DNA of 64,000 nt from Armatimonadota bacterium (lineage in GTDB: Bacteria > Armatimonadota > Fimbriimonadia > Fimbriimonadales > Fimbriimonadaceae), in assembly GCA_037138755.1 (NCBI GenBank), contig JBAXHT010000001.1, positions 281,805 to 345,804 of the forward strand, in the 5' to 3' direction. A model generated the notes under the pieces. It saw only the letters and a list, made by a program, of their open reading frames with translations, was not told the origin of the DNA and did not search any database. The position numbers and the translations under genes are program-made. This document shows, in pieces, positions 1 to 8,421 of this stretch (positions are counted from its first letter, which is position 1; every line of letters starts with the position of its first letter).

Positions 1-1421
1 TGGCTGAGTTCGTAGCGCAGCTTAATCGGTTCGCCGAGCATGATCCAATTCCTCCCGTCTCGAGAAAAAGAGAACGAGCAAAGATCGGCTTGGTTTCGGA
101 AGTCGCATGCCATTCTCAGATACGCAACCTTTTCGGACAGTGGCACGGTCGCAACAAGTTTCGGTTTGCCCGAGGTCCCAGAGACGACGACGACCTCGCG
201 AATGTCTCCGTTACGCCTGATCCCGATGTATCCATACTTGCCCATAAGCGCGACTATGCCGGCAGCGTCGCCGTCTTTGAGATTGGATGAATCCAATCGG
301 ACTGTGCCAGTGCACGTCGGTCCAAACGTTCGTTGAGTCAACGTGTTCCGGGCCTGGGTGACTATTGGATCAACCCGGCAAGTTCGAATACGCAGCCACC
401 CCGGCCTTTCGCTTACCGACCAATTGCTGGGGTCCGGATTGTGGTTCCACTGCCATTCAATTGCCAACTTCTTGCTTCGAAACTCGTCGGAACGAACGAT
501 GCCTTTGAGGTCAGCCTGGCCGGGTAATAGGTCGGCGGAATGCGGAATCAGTTCGCCCGATCCAATGACGGGCCAGCCATCTTCCCAATGCATTGGCAGC
601 ATGTACGGAATGCGACCAACTGCCCCACGATCACCGAACATATTTGTATACCAGCGGCCATCGGGTGTGTCGACGATGCCGCCTTGAGCGATGCCTTGAT
701 CGGCAAGAAAGACTCGCCCTTCGTATGGACCTAGCAAGGAATCGGAACGATGGACGACCTGGGTCCGCATTCCACCTCTGGGCCAGACGATGTTGAATAG
801 GTAGTATTTGCTGTTGACTTTGAAGAGCTGCGATCCTTCGCCCATCAGGCCGGTTTTTGCACCAGTCGGCGCCGCAGCGTCTTCGATAATGACCTGGTCG
901 ATCCCACCCGGTTTGAGGCCACTCAGGTCGTCCTTCAACTCCTGAATCCTGATCTTCCCGACCCCGTGAATCAGGTACGCCTTGCCTTCGTCGAACACAA
1001 GCGAGTGATCGTGGATCGCGGGTGAGAATTCGATCTTCTTCCATGGTCCCTTGTCAGGCGTTTTGGTCGAGAAGATGTAGGTCTTTCCGGTGGTGTTGCT
1101 GAAGGTGGAGCAATAGAACGTTCCATTGTGAAACCTCAGTGAGCTGGCCCAGGTCCCCTTCCCGTACTCGTTCTTTCCGTCTAAGAGGTCCTGCCGAGGG
1201 CTACTTCCGAGGTCATCGTAGCAGTAGCTCACGATCCGCCAATTCACCAGATCGCTCGACTTCATGATCGGCACACCGGGATTCATGTGCATCGTCGTGC
1301 TGCTCATGTAGTAGTCCCTCCCCGCCCGAACCACCGAGATATCCGGCACGTCCGCCCAAATTGTCGGGGTGGGAACAACGGGATTCTGGCTCATGGTCGC
1401 GTAGGCGAGAAGGGTAAGCAT
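1..1421 (-). CDS. Glycoside hydrolase family 43 protein (C-terminus cut by window edge)
   Basis: A long open frame reads leftward from an ATG at 1421 and is still open at base 1, so the C-terminus is missing. Five-bladed propeller features of GH43 are visible: an N-terminal 'WADVPD' (Asp24/Asp27, candidate general base), 'HDHSLVF' (Asp138, candidate pKa modulator) and 'GEGSQLF' (Glu195, candidate acid). The later half resembles the GH43 beta-sandwich C2 domain ('WQWNHNPD', 'ERPGWLRIRT'). Family knowledge suggests hydrolysis of xylan- or arabinan-type glycosides. The N-terminus is hydrophobic but short, so the export signal is weak or the true start lies slightly upstream (an in-frame TTG is present). 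Substrate cannot be told from sequence. Confidence 0.85.
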   Translation of the reverse strand, partial: MLTLLAYATMSQNPVVPTPTIWADVPDISVVRAGRDYYMSSTTMHMNPGVPIMKSSDLVNWRIVSYCYDDLGSSPRQDLLDGKNEYGKGTWASSLRFHNGTFYCSTFSNTTGKTYIFSTKTPDKGPWKKIEFSPAIHDHSLVFDEGKAYLIHGVGKIRIQELKDDLSGLKPGGIDQVIIEDAAAPTGAKTGLMGEGSQLFKVNSKYYLFNIVWPRGGMRTQVVHRSDSLLGPYEGRVFLADQGIAQGGIVDTPDGRWYTNMFGDRGAVGRIPYMLPMHWEDGWPVIGSGELIPHSADLLPGQADLKGIVRSDEFRSKKLAIEWQWNHNPDPSNWSVSERPGWLRIRTCRVDPIVTQARNTLTQRTFGPTCTGTVRLDSSNLKDGDAAGIVALMGKYGYIGIRRNGDIREVVVVSGTSGKPKLVATVPLSEKVAYLRMACDFRNQADLCSFSFSRDGRNWIMLGEPIKLRYELS

Positions 1422-1515
1422 TCTCAAGTGCGAGTTTACATAGAAACGTATCTCATTCGCCCTTGAGATAGTGCTTCTCCAACAATCCCTCAATCCGGGC
1501 CGTTAGCCAGCACAT

Positions 1516-2565
1516 TCAAAGGTTTATGGCAGGAGTTAACTGCACATTGGATCCGTTCGGCAAACGAACCTGCAAGAAAAGCACAAGACCTATCGCGGAG
1601 GATTTATAGCTCGATTTTTGAAGAATGTTGTCAATCCGCTTGGGTTCGACTCCATTAACTTCAAGATTGAACTTTAGGCTTTCGCGAAATCTGTTGATTT
1701 CACTCTCCGTCGGGGCGGTTCGTTGCTCGAGGGGAAACCGAAATTTGTCTAGCTTATAAAGTATTTGATCCAACTCTTTCGACTTCTCCCTGAGTTCCGT
1801 TCGTATGAGCTCTTTTGCTTCCGCCACTGTTTCCGACAGAATGCGCGAAGTGAGATTCATATCATTTATGCCAACATTTAAAGAGTTCAGTTGTAGTTGG
1901 TAGCCTCGGTACCTACTGAAACTTCCGCCCAGCAATAGGCTGTCGGGCTGCGCTACTTGAGCGCAGGGTGTCGAGGCTGAGCTTGACTTTTGGCCAGGGC
2001 TGTCTCGATTGAATTGCTTACTCACTTTTTCGAGGCGAGACTCCAGGAACTCCTTTCTGTCGGACTCACTCAAAGAAGCGAGATCGGGAGATGCGATGAT
2101 TGTGAAGTCACCAAATTCTTTGCTCGTGAGAGTTACAAACTTTCGCGGCAGAACCTCCAGATGTCCGTTCTGGATCATGCTGACTCCGTCAATATCCACA
2201 TCCATTTCTCTCGCAATAATCTCTTGAAGATAGGTCTGAGCATTGGGTGCTAACATGGCTACCCGAACCGGGGCGCTCATGTCACTTTGCACGATCTGGG
2301 AAAGTAGATCGTAAGTCACGATAAGTTCCTGAAGCTCGGGTATCGACCTTCGAACCACATAGAGCACGTTGCCAACTCTTCGTGCATATGCTTGTTCGCC
2401 CAGCTTGTGAAGGGTAGGTTTATCTGGGTAGCTCCTGATGAGTTTCGATTCCTCAGGCGAAAACCGAAACCGCTCATTTTGTGCTGTTGCCGCAACTATT
2501 TCAGGTTTTTGAACTGAAAGACTGGCTGTTGAAACAATCAGCTGAGCGATCAAAGTCCCCAACAT
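1516..2565 (-). CDS. Secreted protein of unknown function
   Basis: 349 aa with a hydrophobic N-terminus that looks like a signal peptide (about residues 1-18), so probably exported. The body is hydrophilic, with several charged helical stretches (for example around residues 240-275, rich in E/K/L). No domain is recognised. It starts 2 nt after the stop of the upstream 137-aa gene, so the two are very likely co-transcribed and translationally coupled. No function is assigned. Confidence 0.7.
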   Translation of the reverse strand: MLGTLIAQLIVSTASLSVQKPEIVAATAQNERFRFSPEESKLIRSYPDKPTLHKLGEQAYARRVGNVLYVVRRSIPELQELIVTYDLLSQIVQSDMSAPVRVAMLAPNAQTYLQEIIAREMDVDIDGVSMIQNGHLEVLPRKFVTLTSKEFGDFTIIASPDLASLSESDRKEFLESRLEKVSKQFNRDSPGQKSSSASTPCAQVAQPDSLLLGGSFSRYRGYQLQLNSLNVGINDMNLTSRILSETVAEAKELIRTELREKSKELDQILYKLDKFRFPLEQRTAPTESEINRFRESLKFNLEVNGVEPKRIDNILQKSSYKSSAIGLVLFLQVRLPNGSNVQLTPAINL

Positions 2566-2567
2566 GA

Positions 2568-2981
2568 TTACTTCTCAAAACTCCAGAAAATGATCTCCAA
2601 GTCCCTACGATGGACGGAGAAATCCGAGTTACGAAACCAAGACTCATATCCGGACCAGGATTCGTGGGAATACCATTGTTGTCTAGGTCCGACAAAAGTT
2701 TCTACTTCGTATGTTGCATCGAACGGACACTGCACGCCAGAAAGCGGCCAGATGTTCGTCCACCAAGGGTTAAAGGGCTCAGACCAAGAACATGGCTCAT
2801 TTGAGCCGGTGATCGTGTAGTGATTTACCTTCTTGATTGTCTGCCCACTCGGGACCGTGAGAAATGCTTCGTGGTAATTGTATGTCTCGTATGGACGACT
2901 TTGGATCAGCCGGTAAGGGTCTTCGGAGACGGGTGAAACCACTGAGCAGATGAACAGGGGGGGAACAACGAATCCCAGCAT
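2568..2981 (-). CDS. Small secreted protein of unknown function
   Basis: 137 aa, first gene of a two-gene unit with the downstream 349-aa secreted protein. The N-terminus (MLGFVVPPLFICSVVSPVS) is a plausible signal peptide; the Cys does not sit in a good lipobox. The mature part is rich in Trp, Tyr, Ser and Pro and has two Cys, as in small extracytoplasmic beta proteins. No family is recognised. Confidence 0.6.
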   Translation of the reverse strand: MLGFVVPPLFICSVVSPVSEDPYRLIQSRPYETYNYHEAFLTVPSGQTIKKVNHYTITGSNEPCSWSEPFNPWWTNIWPLSGVQCPFDATYEVETFVGPRQQWYSHESWSGYESWFRNSDFSVHRRDLEIIFWSFEK

Positions 2982-3112
2982 AACAAGAAGACTGTATCTT
3001 AAAAGAAGTTCATCAATTGTTAAAGTACTGTAATTAACATCAATGCGCTTTATCGAGAAGGAGACGTCCGTGAAGGGTTAGGTCGTCGCCAAAAGTCACT
3101 CAGCCCAAATAG

Positions 3113-3147
3113 CATCGCTCCGAAGTTCGGTAGACCTTGGAGCGATG
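3113..3147. terminator. Hairpin downstream of tsf
   Basis: Perfect 9-bp inverted repeat, CATCGCTCC / GGAGCGATG, starting about 20 nt beyond the tsf stop codon. On the + strand it is followed by TTTT; on the tsf strand the tail is only weakly T-rich (CTATTTGG). Position favours a tsf terminator, but the tail is poor. Confidence 0.5.
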
Positions 3148-3166
3148 TTTTCGAGACGGAATCGGA

Positions 3167-3970
3167 TTACTGACCGACGCCGACGAGTTTGAACGACTTG
3201 ACCGTCGTTCCCTTGGCTTCTTGGGCCAAGAACTGGGCGACAGTCATGCCAGCGTCCTTGTAGAAAGGCTGCTCCAGAAGAACGGCTTCCTTGATGAACT
3301 CCTTGTTGACTCGGCCCTTCGCCATGTTCTCGGCGATGTTGGCGGGCTTGCCTTCGTTGAGGGCTCGCTGGTACTGAGTTTGGTACTCGGAATCCAGGAG
3401 CTCCTGCGAAAGGTCGTCCTTCGAGACCACCTGAGGCTTGATCGCGGCAATGTGCACGGCGAGCTGGCGAATCGCTTCGCTGCCTGCGTTGTCACCGGTC
3501 GAAACCACATAGGCTCCGATGGTGCCGTCGTGGTGTCGGTAGTAGGCGATCGGAGCGTCGGACGATACCTTTTCGGCCAACTTGACTTCGCAGTTCTCGC
3601 GGAACATGGCGATCACGTCCACGCCGAACTCCTTCATAGCTTCTTCGCTCAAGGTTCCTTCGGCAAGAGCCTTGGCGGCCAGTTCGGCAACCTTGGCTTG
3701 GAAGTTCTCGTTGTTCGAAACGAAGTCGGTTTCGGATTCGATCACGGCTACGCCGAGAGACTTTCCGTCTTCCGATGCCGCGAATGCGACTGCGCCAGCG
3801 TTGGTCGCCCGTCCGGCCTTCTTTCCAGCCGAAGCCTTGCCCTTCTCTCGAAGGACCTGCTTCGCCTTGTCCATATCTCCGCCCGCTTCATCCAGAGCGG
3901 CTTTGCACTCCATCATCGGAGCGTCAGTCTCTTCGCGGAGCTTCTTAACGTCTTGTGCTGTATATGCCAT
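3167..3970 (-). CDS. tsf: Translation elongation factor Ts
   Basis: 267 aa. EF-Ts is the guanine-nucleotide exchange factor for EF-Tu. The N-terminal UBA-like domain is clear ('KKLREETDAPMMECKAALDE', residues about 9-30), followed by the EF-Tu contact motif 'TDFVSNNENF' near residues 80-90 and a full-length core. Length is close to the usual 280-300 aa. It lies 6 nt downstream of rpsB in the same direction, the classical rpsB-tsf operon. Nothing odd is seen. Confidence 0.98.
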   Translation of the reverse strand: MAYTAQDVKKLREETDAPMMECKAALDEAGGDMDKAKQVLREKGKASAGKKAGRATNAGAVAFAASEDGKSLGVAVIESETDFVSNNENFQAKVAELAAKALAEGTLSEEAMKEFGVDVIAMFRENCEVKLAEKVSSDAPIAYYRHHDGTIGAYVVSTGDNAGSEAIRQLAVHIAAIKPQVVSKDDLSQELLDSEYQTQYQRALNEGKPANIAENMAKGRVNKEFIKEAVLLEQPFYKDAGMTVAQFLAQEAKGTTVKSFKLVGVGQ

Positions 3971-3976
3971 TGTTCT

Positions 3977-4792
3977 TTATACGCCTTCCTTGTCTGCACC
4001 GAACGCCTTCAGGAGCTCATCGTCCACCTGGATCGGAGCTTCACCCATTTCGGCCAGCTCTTCGTCGGTGACGTCTTCGGAGAGGAATCCTTCGGTGACG
4101 GCATCGCTAAGAGGTCGAGCCTCGAGAATCGCTTCGCTCATCTTCTGGGTCACGAGTCGGATCGCGCGGATCGCGTCGTCGTTGCCCGGGATGATGACGT
4201 CGGCCATCTCTGGGTCGCAGTTGGTGTCAACAATAGCTACCACAGGAATGTTAAGCTTTCGTGCTTCGGCGACTGCAATTGCTTCCTTGTTGAGGTCGAC
4301 AACGAACATAACAGCCGGCATTCCGGTCATGTTGCGGATTCCGCCAAGGAATCGCTGGAGTTCGTCGCGCTCGGTTCGTCGCTGAAGGGCTTCCTTCTTC
4401 GGAAGTCGCTCGAAGTAGCCGTCGGCTTCCATTCGGTCGAGCTCCTTGAGTCGCTGGATTCGGAGGGAGATCGTCTTCCAGTTGGTCAGGGTTCCGCCGA
4501 GCCATCGCTCGGAGACGAAGTACTGTCCGCTTCGCTCTGCAGCTTCCTTAACCGCCGCTTGTGCTTGCTTCTTGGTACCTACGAAGAGGACGGTTCCGCC
4601 GTCTTCGACGATCTTCTTCACGAAGTTGAGGGCGTCCTCAAACATCTTGATGGTTTGGTGAAGATCTAGGATGTAAATGCCGTTTCGGGCACCGTAGATG
4701 TATCGCTTCATCTTGGGGTTCCAGCGGCGGGTTTGGTGCCCAAAATGCACGCCGGATTCCAAGAGCTCTTTCATGCTCAGTTCAACTGCCAT
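3977..4792 (-). CDS. rpsB: 30S ribosomal protein S2
   Basis: 271 aa. Typical S2 features: '[19 protein letters not shown]' at residues 10-28, 'FVGTKKQAQ' near residue 70, '[10 protein letters not shown]' near residue 95 and '[23 protein letters not shown]' (seen as shorter pieces) around residues 189-212. First gene of the rpsB-tsf operon. The C-terminus has an acidic extension beyond the core, common among bacteria. The upstream 5' region is long and may carry autoregulatory structure. Confidence 0.98.
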   Translation of the reverse strand: MAVELSMKELLESGVHFGHQTRRWNPKMKRYIYGARNGIYILDLHQTIKMFEDALNFVKKIVEDGGTVLFVGTKKQAQAAVKEAAERSGQYFVSERWLGGTLTNWKTISLRIQRLKELDRMEADGYFERLPKKEALQRRTERDELQRFLGGIRNMTGMPAVMFVVDLNKEAIAVAEARKLNIPVVAIVDTNCDPEMADVIIPGNDDAIRAIRLVTQKMSEAILEARPLSDAVTEGFLSEDVTDEELAEMGEAPIQVDDELLKAFGADKEGV

Positions 4793-4922
4793 ATTTGTTT
4801 CCAGGTTTCATCCTCCGAAGCCGCCTCCCGATGCGTCGGGCCCCTGTTGCGTTGTGTCGATCCCGTTCAATACGAGAACCTGGCGCAAGGCGAACTTCGT
4901 GTGAAATTCGAGTCGTAGTATA
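4793..4922 (-). promoter_or_regulatory. Candidate promoter and leader of rpsB-tsf
   Basis: On the minus strand a TATACT hexamer (4917-4922) is followed by about 124 nt of leader before the rpsB ATG. The leader contains a GC-rich hairpin (CCCGAC / ATCGGG region near 4837-4850) and GGAGGATG close to the gene. No convincing -35 is seen. S2 leaders are often autoregulated in bacteria; that this one is so is inference. Confidence 0.35.
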
Positions 4923-5364
4923 CCTGGCGGGTTTGAAAGAGGGTTTTGAAGAGCGGCTTTGACGGTTGCGCCCTTTGGAATGGGTTGGGCGCGAGTAGGG
5001 TTTGATTGGCAGTTTAGGTTCAACAGGTGGTGGATTTTTGTGGGGCGGGAGAGATATTGCCACATTGGGGTCGTGTGCTGCGTACATCACTTATTAGGCG
5101 AAGAAGTTGGGGGGTGTGTCAACCACTTGGTTTGGAGTTTGGACGTCATGTAATGTGGTCTAAGTTTTTGCCTGCGGGGTCGCGGATCCTGAGGCACCAA
5201 ATAGCTCATCATATCCGATAGCTCACGTTCTATCCTGCGGAACCGAGGATCCCGAGATATCAAAGAGCCGTCGCAACCTAGTTTGGGGCGGGTGTGCCCA
5301 TCACGTGATCATTGGGAAGAGCGACTTTGCCGACTAAAACTTCCGATGAATTGCCTTGATTCAC
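4923..5364. other. Intergenic region with an imperfect 37-nt direct repeat
   Basis: No convincing gene. Two related 37-nt blocks lie at 5171-5207 and 5234-5270 (63-nt offset); both begin CCTGCGG and contain GGATCC followed by GAG. Roughly 27 of 37 positions agree by eye. Function is unknown. Confidence 0.4.
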
Positions 5365-5772
5365 CTAGGAACTCGGATTCACGTTACTCGGAACGGCGGT
5401 TTCTCCAACAACTTCGGACGAACACCCGGAGATCGCGACGGCAGCGATTCCGGCAGTTACGAGTCGGGGTAGCCAACCGTCCTTTGAGAGGACGCCTTTC
5501 GCGGGGTGCACGGTGAGGCGCAGGCAAACCCGCTGCATTGAACTCGTTGCTCGGTCAAGCTCCGAGGAGGTCATGCTCTCGCTGTTTCGTACCTGATGCT
5601 CGCACTTCTCACAGAATCGACTCCGCTCATCACCGGGCATCTGAGACCAGTTTTCTGAACAAGGAGTAGCGATGTGAATCGGAGTAAGTGAGCTGAATCG
5701 ACTGATATCCATGAAGAATGGTGACACCACAGGGGGAGATCGTTCAATTGATTGAAGAATTTCATTCTCCAC
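5365..5772 (-). CDS. Small protein with Cys-rich ENW domain and one membrane segment
   Basis: 135 aa, start GTG at 5772. It contains the pattern 'TPCSENWSQMPGDERSRFC' followed by 'EKCEHQVRNSESMT', a Cys-containing segment common in small proteins of Planctomycetes and Armatimonadota, where several Cys may bind metal. A hydrophobic helix follows at about residues 103-116 ('LVTAGIAAVAISGC'), so the protein is probably membrane anchored with a short exported tail. Biochemical role unknown. A TAAGAT box 5 nt before the GTG suggests a leaderless transcript. Confidence 0.75.
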   Translation of the reverse strand: MENEILQSIERSPPVVSPFFMDISRFSSLTPIHIATPCSENWSQMPGDERSRFCEKCEHQVRNSESMTSSELDRATSSMQRVCLRLTVHPAKGVLSKDGWLPRLVTAGIAAVAISGCSSEVVGETAVPSNVNPSS

Positions 5773-5777
5773 TGATT

Positions 5778-5783
5778 ATCTTA
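5778..5783 (-). promoter_or_regulatory. -10 box (TAAGAT) 5 nt before a GTG start
   Basis: Minus-strand TAAGAT, five bases, then GTG at 5772. Belongs to a set of similarly placed boxes in this window; implies transcription starting at or next to the start codon. Confidence 0.4.
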
Positions 5784-5826
5784 GGAGCAAAATGGAAGCG
5801 AAGTGCTGATCGACGCCGTACTATCG

Positions 5827-6792
5827 ATGACAATCCGCCCGCTCCTGCTGGCCCACGTTATGCCGTGGTTCGAGAAGGACGGCTGGCATTGGAAGATGAA
5901 CGAGCCGTTGCCAGAAGGGCGTGTGGCATCACACTACTCACCCTTGATTGGCGCCTACGATTCGGCGGATCGCAAGGTCGTTGACTTCCAGGTTCAGCTC
6001 ATGAAGCTGTCTGGCTTTGATGGGGTCATTGCCGACTGGTACGGAACGCACCGTTGGTACGACTATCCGATGATTCACAGGCGCACGGAGTTGTTGCTTG
6101 AGGTCGCCGAGCAGGCGGGGTTGAAGGTTTGCGTGATGTACGAGGACCAGACCGTTAAGAACGCAATTAAAGGGAATCTTGCTGATCCAAAAATGTCCTT
6201 GAGCTACGCCACGGCGGATGGAGTGTGGCTCAAGCCATGGGTGGCCAAGAAATCTTGGCTGAAGCTTAAGGGGAAGCCAGTGGTTTTCGTATTTGGTCCG
6301 CAGTTCTTCGAGAAGCCCGACTGGGATGCTTTTCTGGAGGCAGCAGGTCTGCCGGTTTTGCTTAGCGAGCACAAGCAAGTGCCGTCAGCTGGTGGGGCTT
6401 TTGATTGGCCAATGCCTTCTTTAGGGATGAAGTTCACCGAGGATTATCCGGCACGTGCACAGAACTGGGGCATCAAAGTAGCATCCGCCTTTCCAAGGTT
6501 CAAGGACTTTTACGAGCAAGGCGGCGGCGGAAAGACTCATGGCGAGCTACCCGACGACGGAGGCAAGACCTACACCGAGACCCTTTCCAATGGCATCGAG
6601 TCAGGGGCGGATGCGGTTCAGGTCGTCACTTGGAACGACTGGGGCGAAGGAACGCAAATCGAACCATCTCGGGAGTATGGATTGCGCGATCTGTTGGCGA
6701 CTCAAGCCGCTCGCCGAAAACTTGACCCGAGCTTTTCGTACACCAAAGGTGATCTCCTGAAGGCCATGAAAGACTTCGCTCCGAAGAAATGA
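5827..6792 (+). CDS. GH99/GH71-like glycoside hydrolase
   Basis: About 321 aa from ATG 5827; the frame extends upstream to 5803 but homologous openings normally begin near 'RPLLLAHVMPWF'. Motifs of the GH99/GH71-like TIM barrel are present: 'HVMPWF' at the N-terminus, 'GVIADWYG' (about residues 64-71), 'LKVCVMYEDQ', and a C-terminal 'TWNDWGEGTQIEP'. Members act on alpha-mannosides or 1,3-glucans; the substrate here is not predictable. No signal peptide is evident with this start. It stands alone between a divergent small gene and convergent hisC. Confidence 0.8.
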   Translation: MTIRPLLLAHVMPWFEKDGWHWKMNEPLPEGRVASHYSPLIGAYDSADRKVVDFQVQLMKLSGFDGVIADWYGTHRWYDYPMIHRRTELLLEVAEQAGLKVCVMYEDQTVKNAIKGNLADPKMSLSYATADGVWLKPWVAKKSWLKLKGKPVVFVFGPQFFEKPDWDAFLEAAGLPVLLSEHKQVPSAGGAFDWPMPSLGMKFTEDYPARAQNWGIKVASAFPRFKDFYEQGGGGKTHGELPDDGGKTYTETLSNGIESGADAVQVVTWNDWGEGTQIEPSREYGLRDLLATQAARRKLDPSFSYTKGDLLKAMKDFAPKK

Positions 6793-6810
6793 TCGCACGC
6801 TTCTAGAGTT

Positions 6811-7878
6811 TCAGCTTTCCCAGAGTTGGTCGAGAAGCGCAAGTTGCTCGGGAGTGCCGATCGTGATTCGGATACAGCGATCCAGCGGCGGTTGCGACGG
6901 CTTCCGGATGAAGACTCCGGCTTCGAGGAGTTGGTTCAGGTGTGCCTCAGCATTTTCCTTGCTGCCGCAATCAAACGTGACGAAGTTTGTGAAGCTTTTC
7001 AGCGGGGTCAGTCCACGTCGCACTCCCATTTCGTACAAGGCTTCACGAGATCGAGCGTTCTTCTCGCGGACAAGGATGACGTGCCCAAAGTGCTGGAGCG
7101 CCATGAGGCCGGCGGCCTGGGCGACTGAGTTGACTCCGAAGTGGAGACGGATTTTGTCGAGTTCAGCGACATGTTCAGGGTGAGCGATCGCATATCCGAG
7201 TCGGAGCCCGGCGAGGCCGTACATCTTGCTGAACGTCCGGAGCCGGATGACCTTCTTGGCCGAGGTATCCAAATCGATAGGCGTCTCGTTAACAAGAAAC
7301 TCGACATAAGCCTCGTCGAGGAGCAGGTAACAGGTCTCGGGGAGAGCATCGATGAACTGCTTGACGGCGGCTTGGTCATGGAACCAGCCTGAAGGGTTGT
7401 CAGGATTCGCGAGATAGACCAACTTCGCCGAAGCTGCGGCACACACCAAACCCTCAAGGTCGGGTTTGTCATCGCGATAAGAGATTCGCTGCAGTGTGGC
7501 TCCGCTCCCAAGGACGGCAAAGTCGAAGGTCGGATAGCTTCCTAACGTTGTGACAACAGTATCGCCAGGATCGAGAAAGAGGCGACAGAAGAGGGACAGC
7601 AATTCGTCAATCCCGCTCCCAAGGACGATTGATTCGAGGAGAACCCCGTGCTTTTTCGCAAGAGCTCCGCGAAGCTCGAGCGCTCTCGGGTCTGCATAGT
7701 TTTGAAGTGATTCGAGGGCGGCCTTCGCACCTTTTGTTGCGAAGCTAGAACTGCCAAAGGGACTCTCGTTCGCACCGAGTCGAAGCAGAAAGGGCTTGCC
7801 AAATTTTTCTTCGAGCTCCTCGGGCGCAACAAATGGCACCATCGCCGGGATTGAATCAACGATCTTCGAGTACGGCAC
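6811..7878 (-). CDS. hisC: Histidinol-phosphate aminotransferase
   Basis: 355 aa from GTG 7878. PLP-dependent fold-type I aminotransferase that converts histidinol phosphate and 2-oxoglutarate in histidine synthesis. Seen: 'RLGANESPFG' (substrate loop), 'GSGIDEL', 'YLANPDNPSG', 'LLLDEAYVEF' and the Schiff-base lysine in 'RTFSKMYGLAGLRLGYA' (about Lys218). The frame is open back to 7989, but that part would run through a strong terminator at 7902-7929 belonging to the upstream gene, so the shorter start is preferred. A TATTCT box lies 9 nt before the GTG. Confidence 0.9.
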   Translation of the reverse strand: MPYSKIVDSIPAMVPFVAPEELEEKFGKPFLLRLGANESPFGSSSFATKGAKAALESLQNYADPRALELRGALAKKHGVLLESIVLGSGIDELLSLFCRLFLDPGDTVVTTLGSYPTFDFAVLGSGATLQRISYRDDKPDLEGLVCAAASAKLVYLANPDNPSGWFHDQAAVKQFIDALPETCYLLLDEAYVEFLVNETPIDLDTSAKKVIRLRTFSKMYGLAGLRLGYAIAHPEHVAELDKIRLHFGVNSVAQAAGLMALQHFGHVILVREKNARSREALYEMGVRRGLTPLKSFTNFVTFDCGSKENAEAHLNQLLEAGVFIRKPSQPPLDRCIRITIGTPEQLALLDQLWES

Positions 7879-7897
7879 GACAACCGGAGAATACAGC

Positions 7898-7929
7898 AAA
7901 ACACCCCCCGTCCGAAGACTTAGGGGGTG
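7898..7929 (-). terminator. Rho-independent terminator after the DM13 gene
   Basis: On the minus strand: stem CACCCCC / GGGGGTG extended inward by GTC-TTCG-GAC with a stable UUCG loop, followed by TTTT (plus-strand AAAA at 7898-7901). It starts 20 nt past the stop at 7949 and also argues against the longest hisC start. Confidence 0.85.
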
Positions 7930-7948
7930 CTCGTTGGTTTGGTAAGGC

Positions 7949-8389
7949 TTACTTGATGTCGATCGGCTTGGCGAACTTTGCTTCTCCAAGGTTGACTTCG
8001 GCGAAGGAGCACCAGATCTGGACGCTCTTCACGCTCTTGATGTACTTCGGAAGAGTGACTTCGAGGTTGGTCTTGTCTCCGGCAATAGTCAGTCTTTTGA
8101 GAAGGAAAGCATTGCCGTCCTTGTCGATCACCTGGAAGTGAGGCGAAGGGGTCTTCGGGATCATGAAGTCTTTGCTGAGACGGAGGACGTTCTTACCCAT
8201 TTCCTTGCTGAGCGATACAGTTCCGCCGTTGACTTCGATACCTGCGAACTTGCCAGAGGTCATCGCCATCATCATCTTTTCCATCTTCATGTGGTCCTGA
8301 TTGTGGTTGGCGAATGCGGTGGTTGGGAGAGCAGTGAGCGAAGTAGCGGCAACTGCGACGGCGAGGTTGATGAGAGTGAGTGTTTTCAT
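7949..8389 (-). CDS. Exported DM13-like domain protein
   Basis: 146 aa from ATG 8389, preceded by AAGGAAAA at ideal spacing. N-terminal signal peptide (about residues 1-25, ending 'AFA'), then a Met/His-rich stretch (DHMKMEKMMMAM) that could bind copper, then one DM13-type domain: 'GKFAGIEVNGGTVSL', 'LRLSKDF', 'LEVTLPKYI' and 'SVQIWCSFAEVNLGEAKF' with the single conserved Cys. DM13 domains are thought to act in redox or electron transfer at the cell surface. The next gene upstream has two related domains, so the pair probably works together. Confidence 0.8.
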   Translation of the reverse strand: MKTLTLINLAVAVAATSLTALPTTAFANHNQDHMKMEKMMMAMTSGKFAGIEVNGGTVSLSKEMGKNVLRLSKDFMIPKTPSPHFQVIDKDGNAFLLKRLTIAGDKTNLEVTLPKYIKSVKSVQIWCSFAEVNLGEAKFAKPIDIK

Positions 8390-8421
8390 GTTTGTGTTTT
8401 CCTTTGTTGTTGTTTGACTAG

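Noticed and set aside
3137-4669. A 510-codon open frame on the + strand opposite tsf and rpsB
   Set aside because: Antisense shadow of two strongly conserved genes; the composition mirrors their codon use.
7879-7989. N-terminal extension of hisC to 7989
   Set aside because: It would read through a strong terminator and overlap the DM13 gene; known HisC proteins begin near the GTG at 7878.
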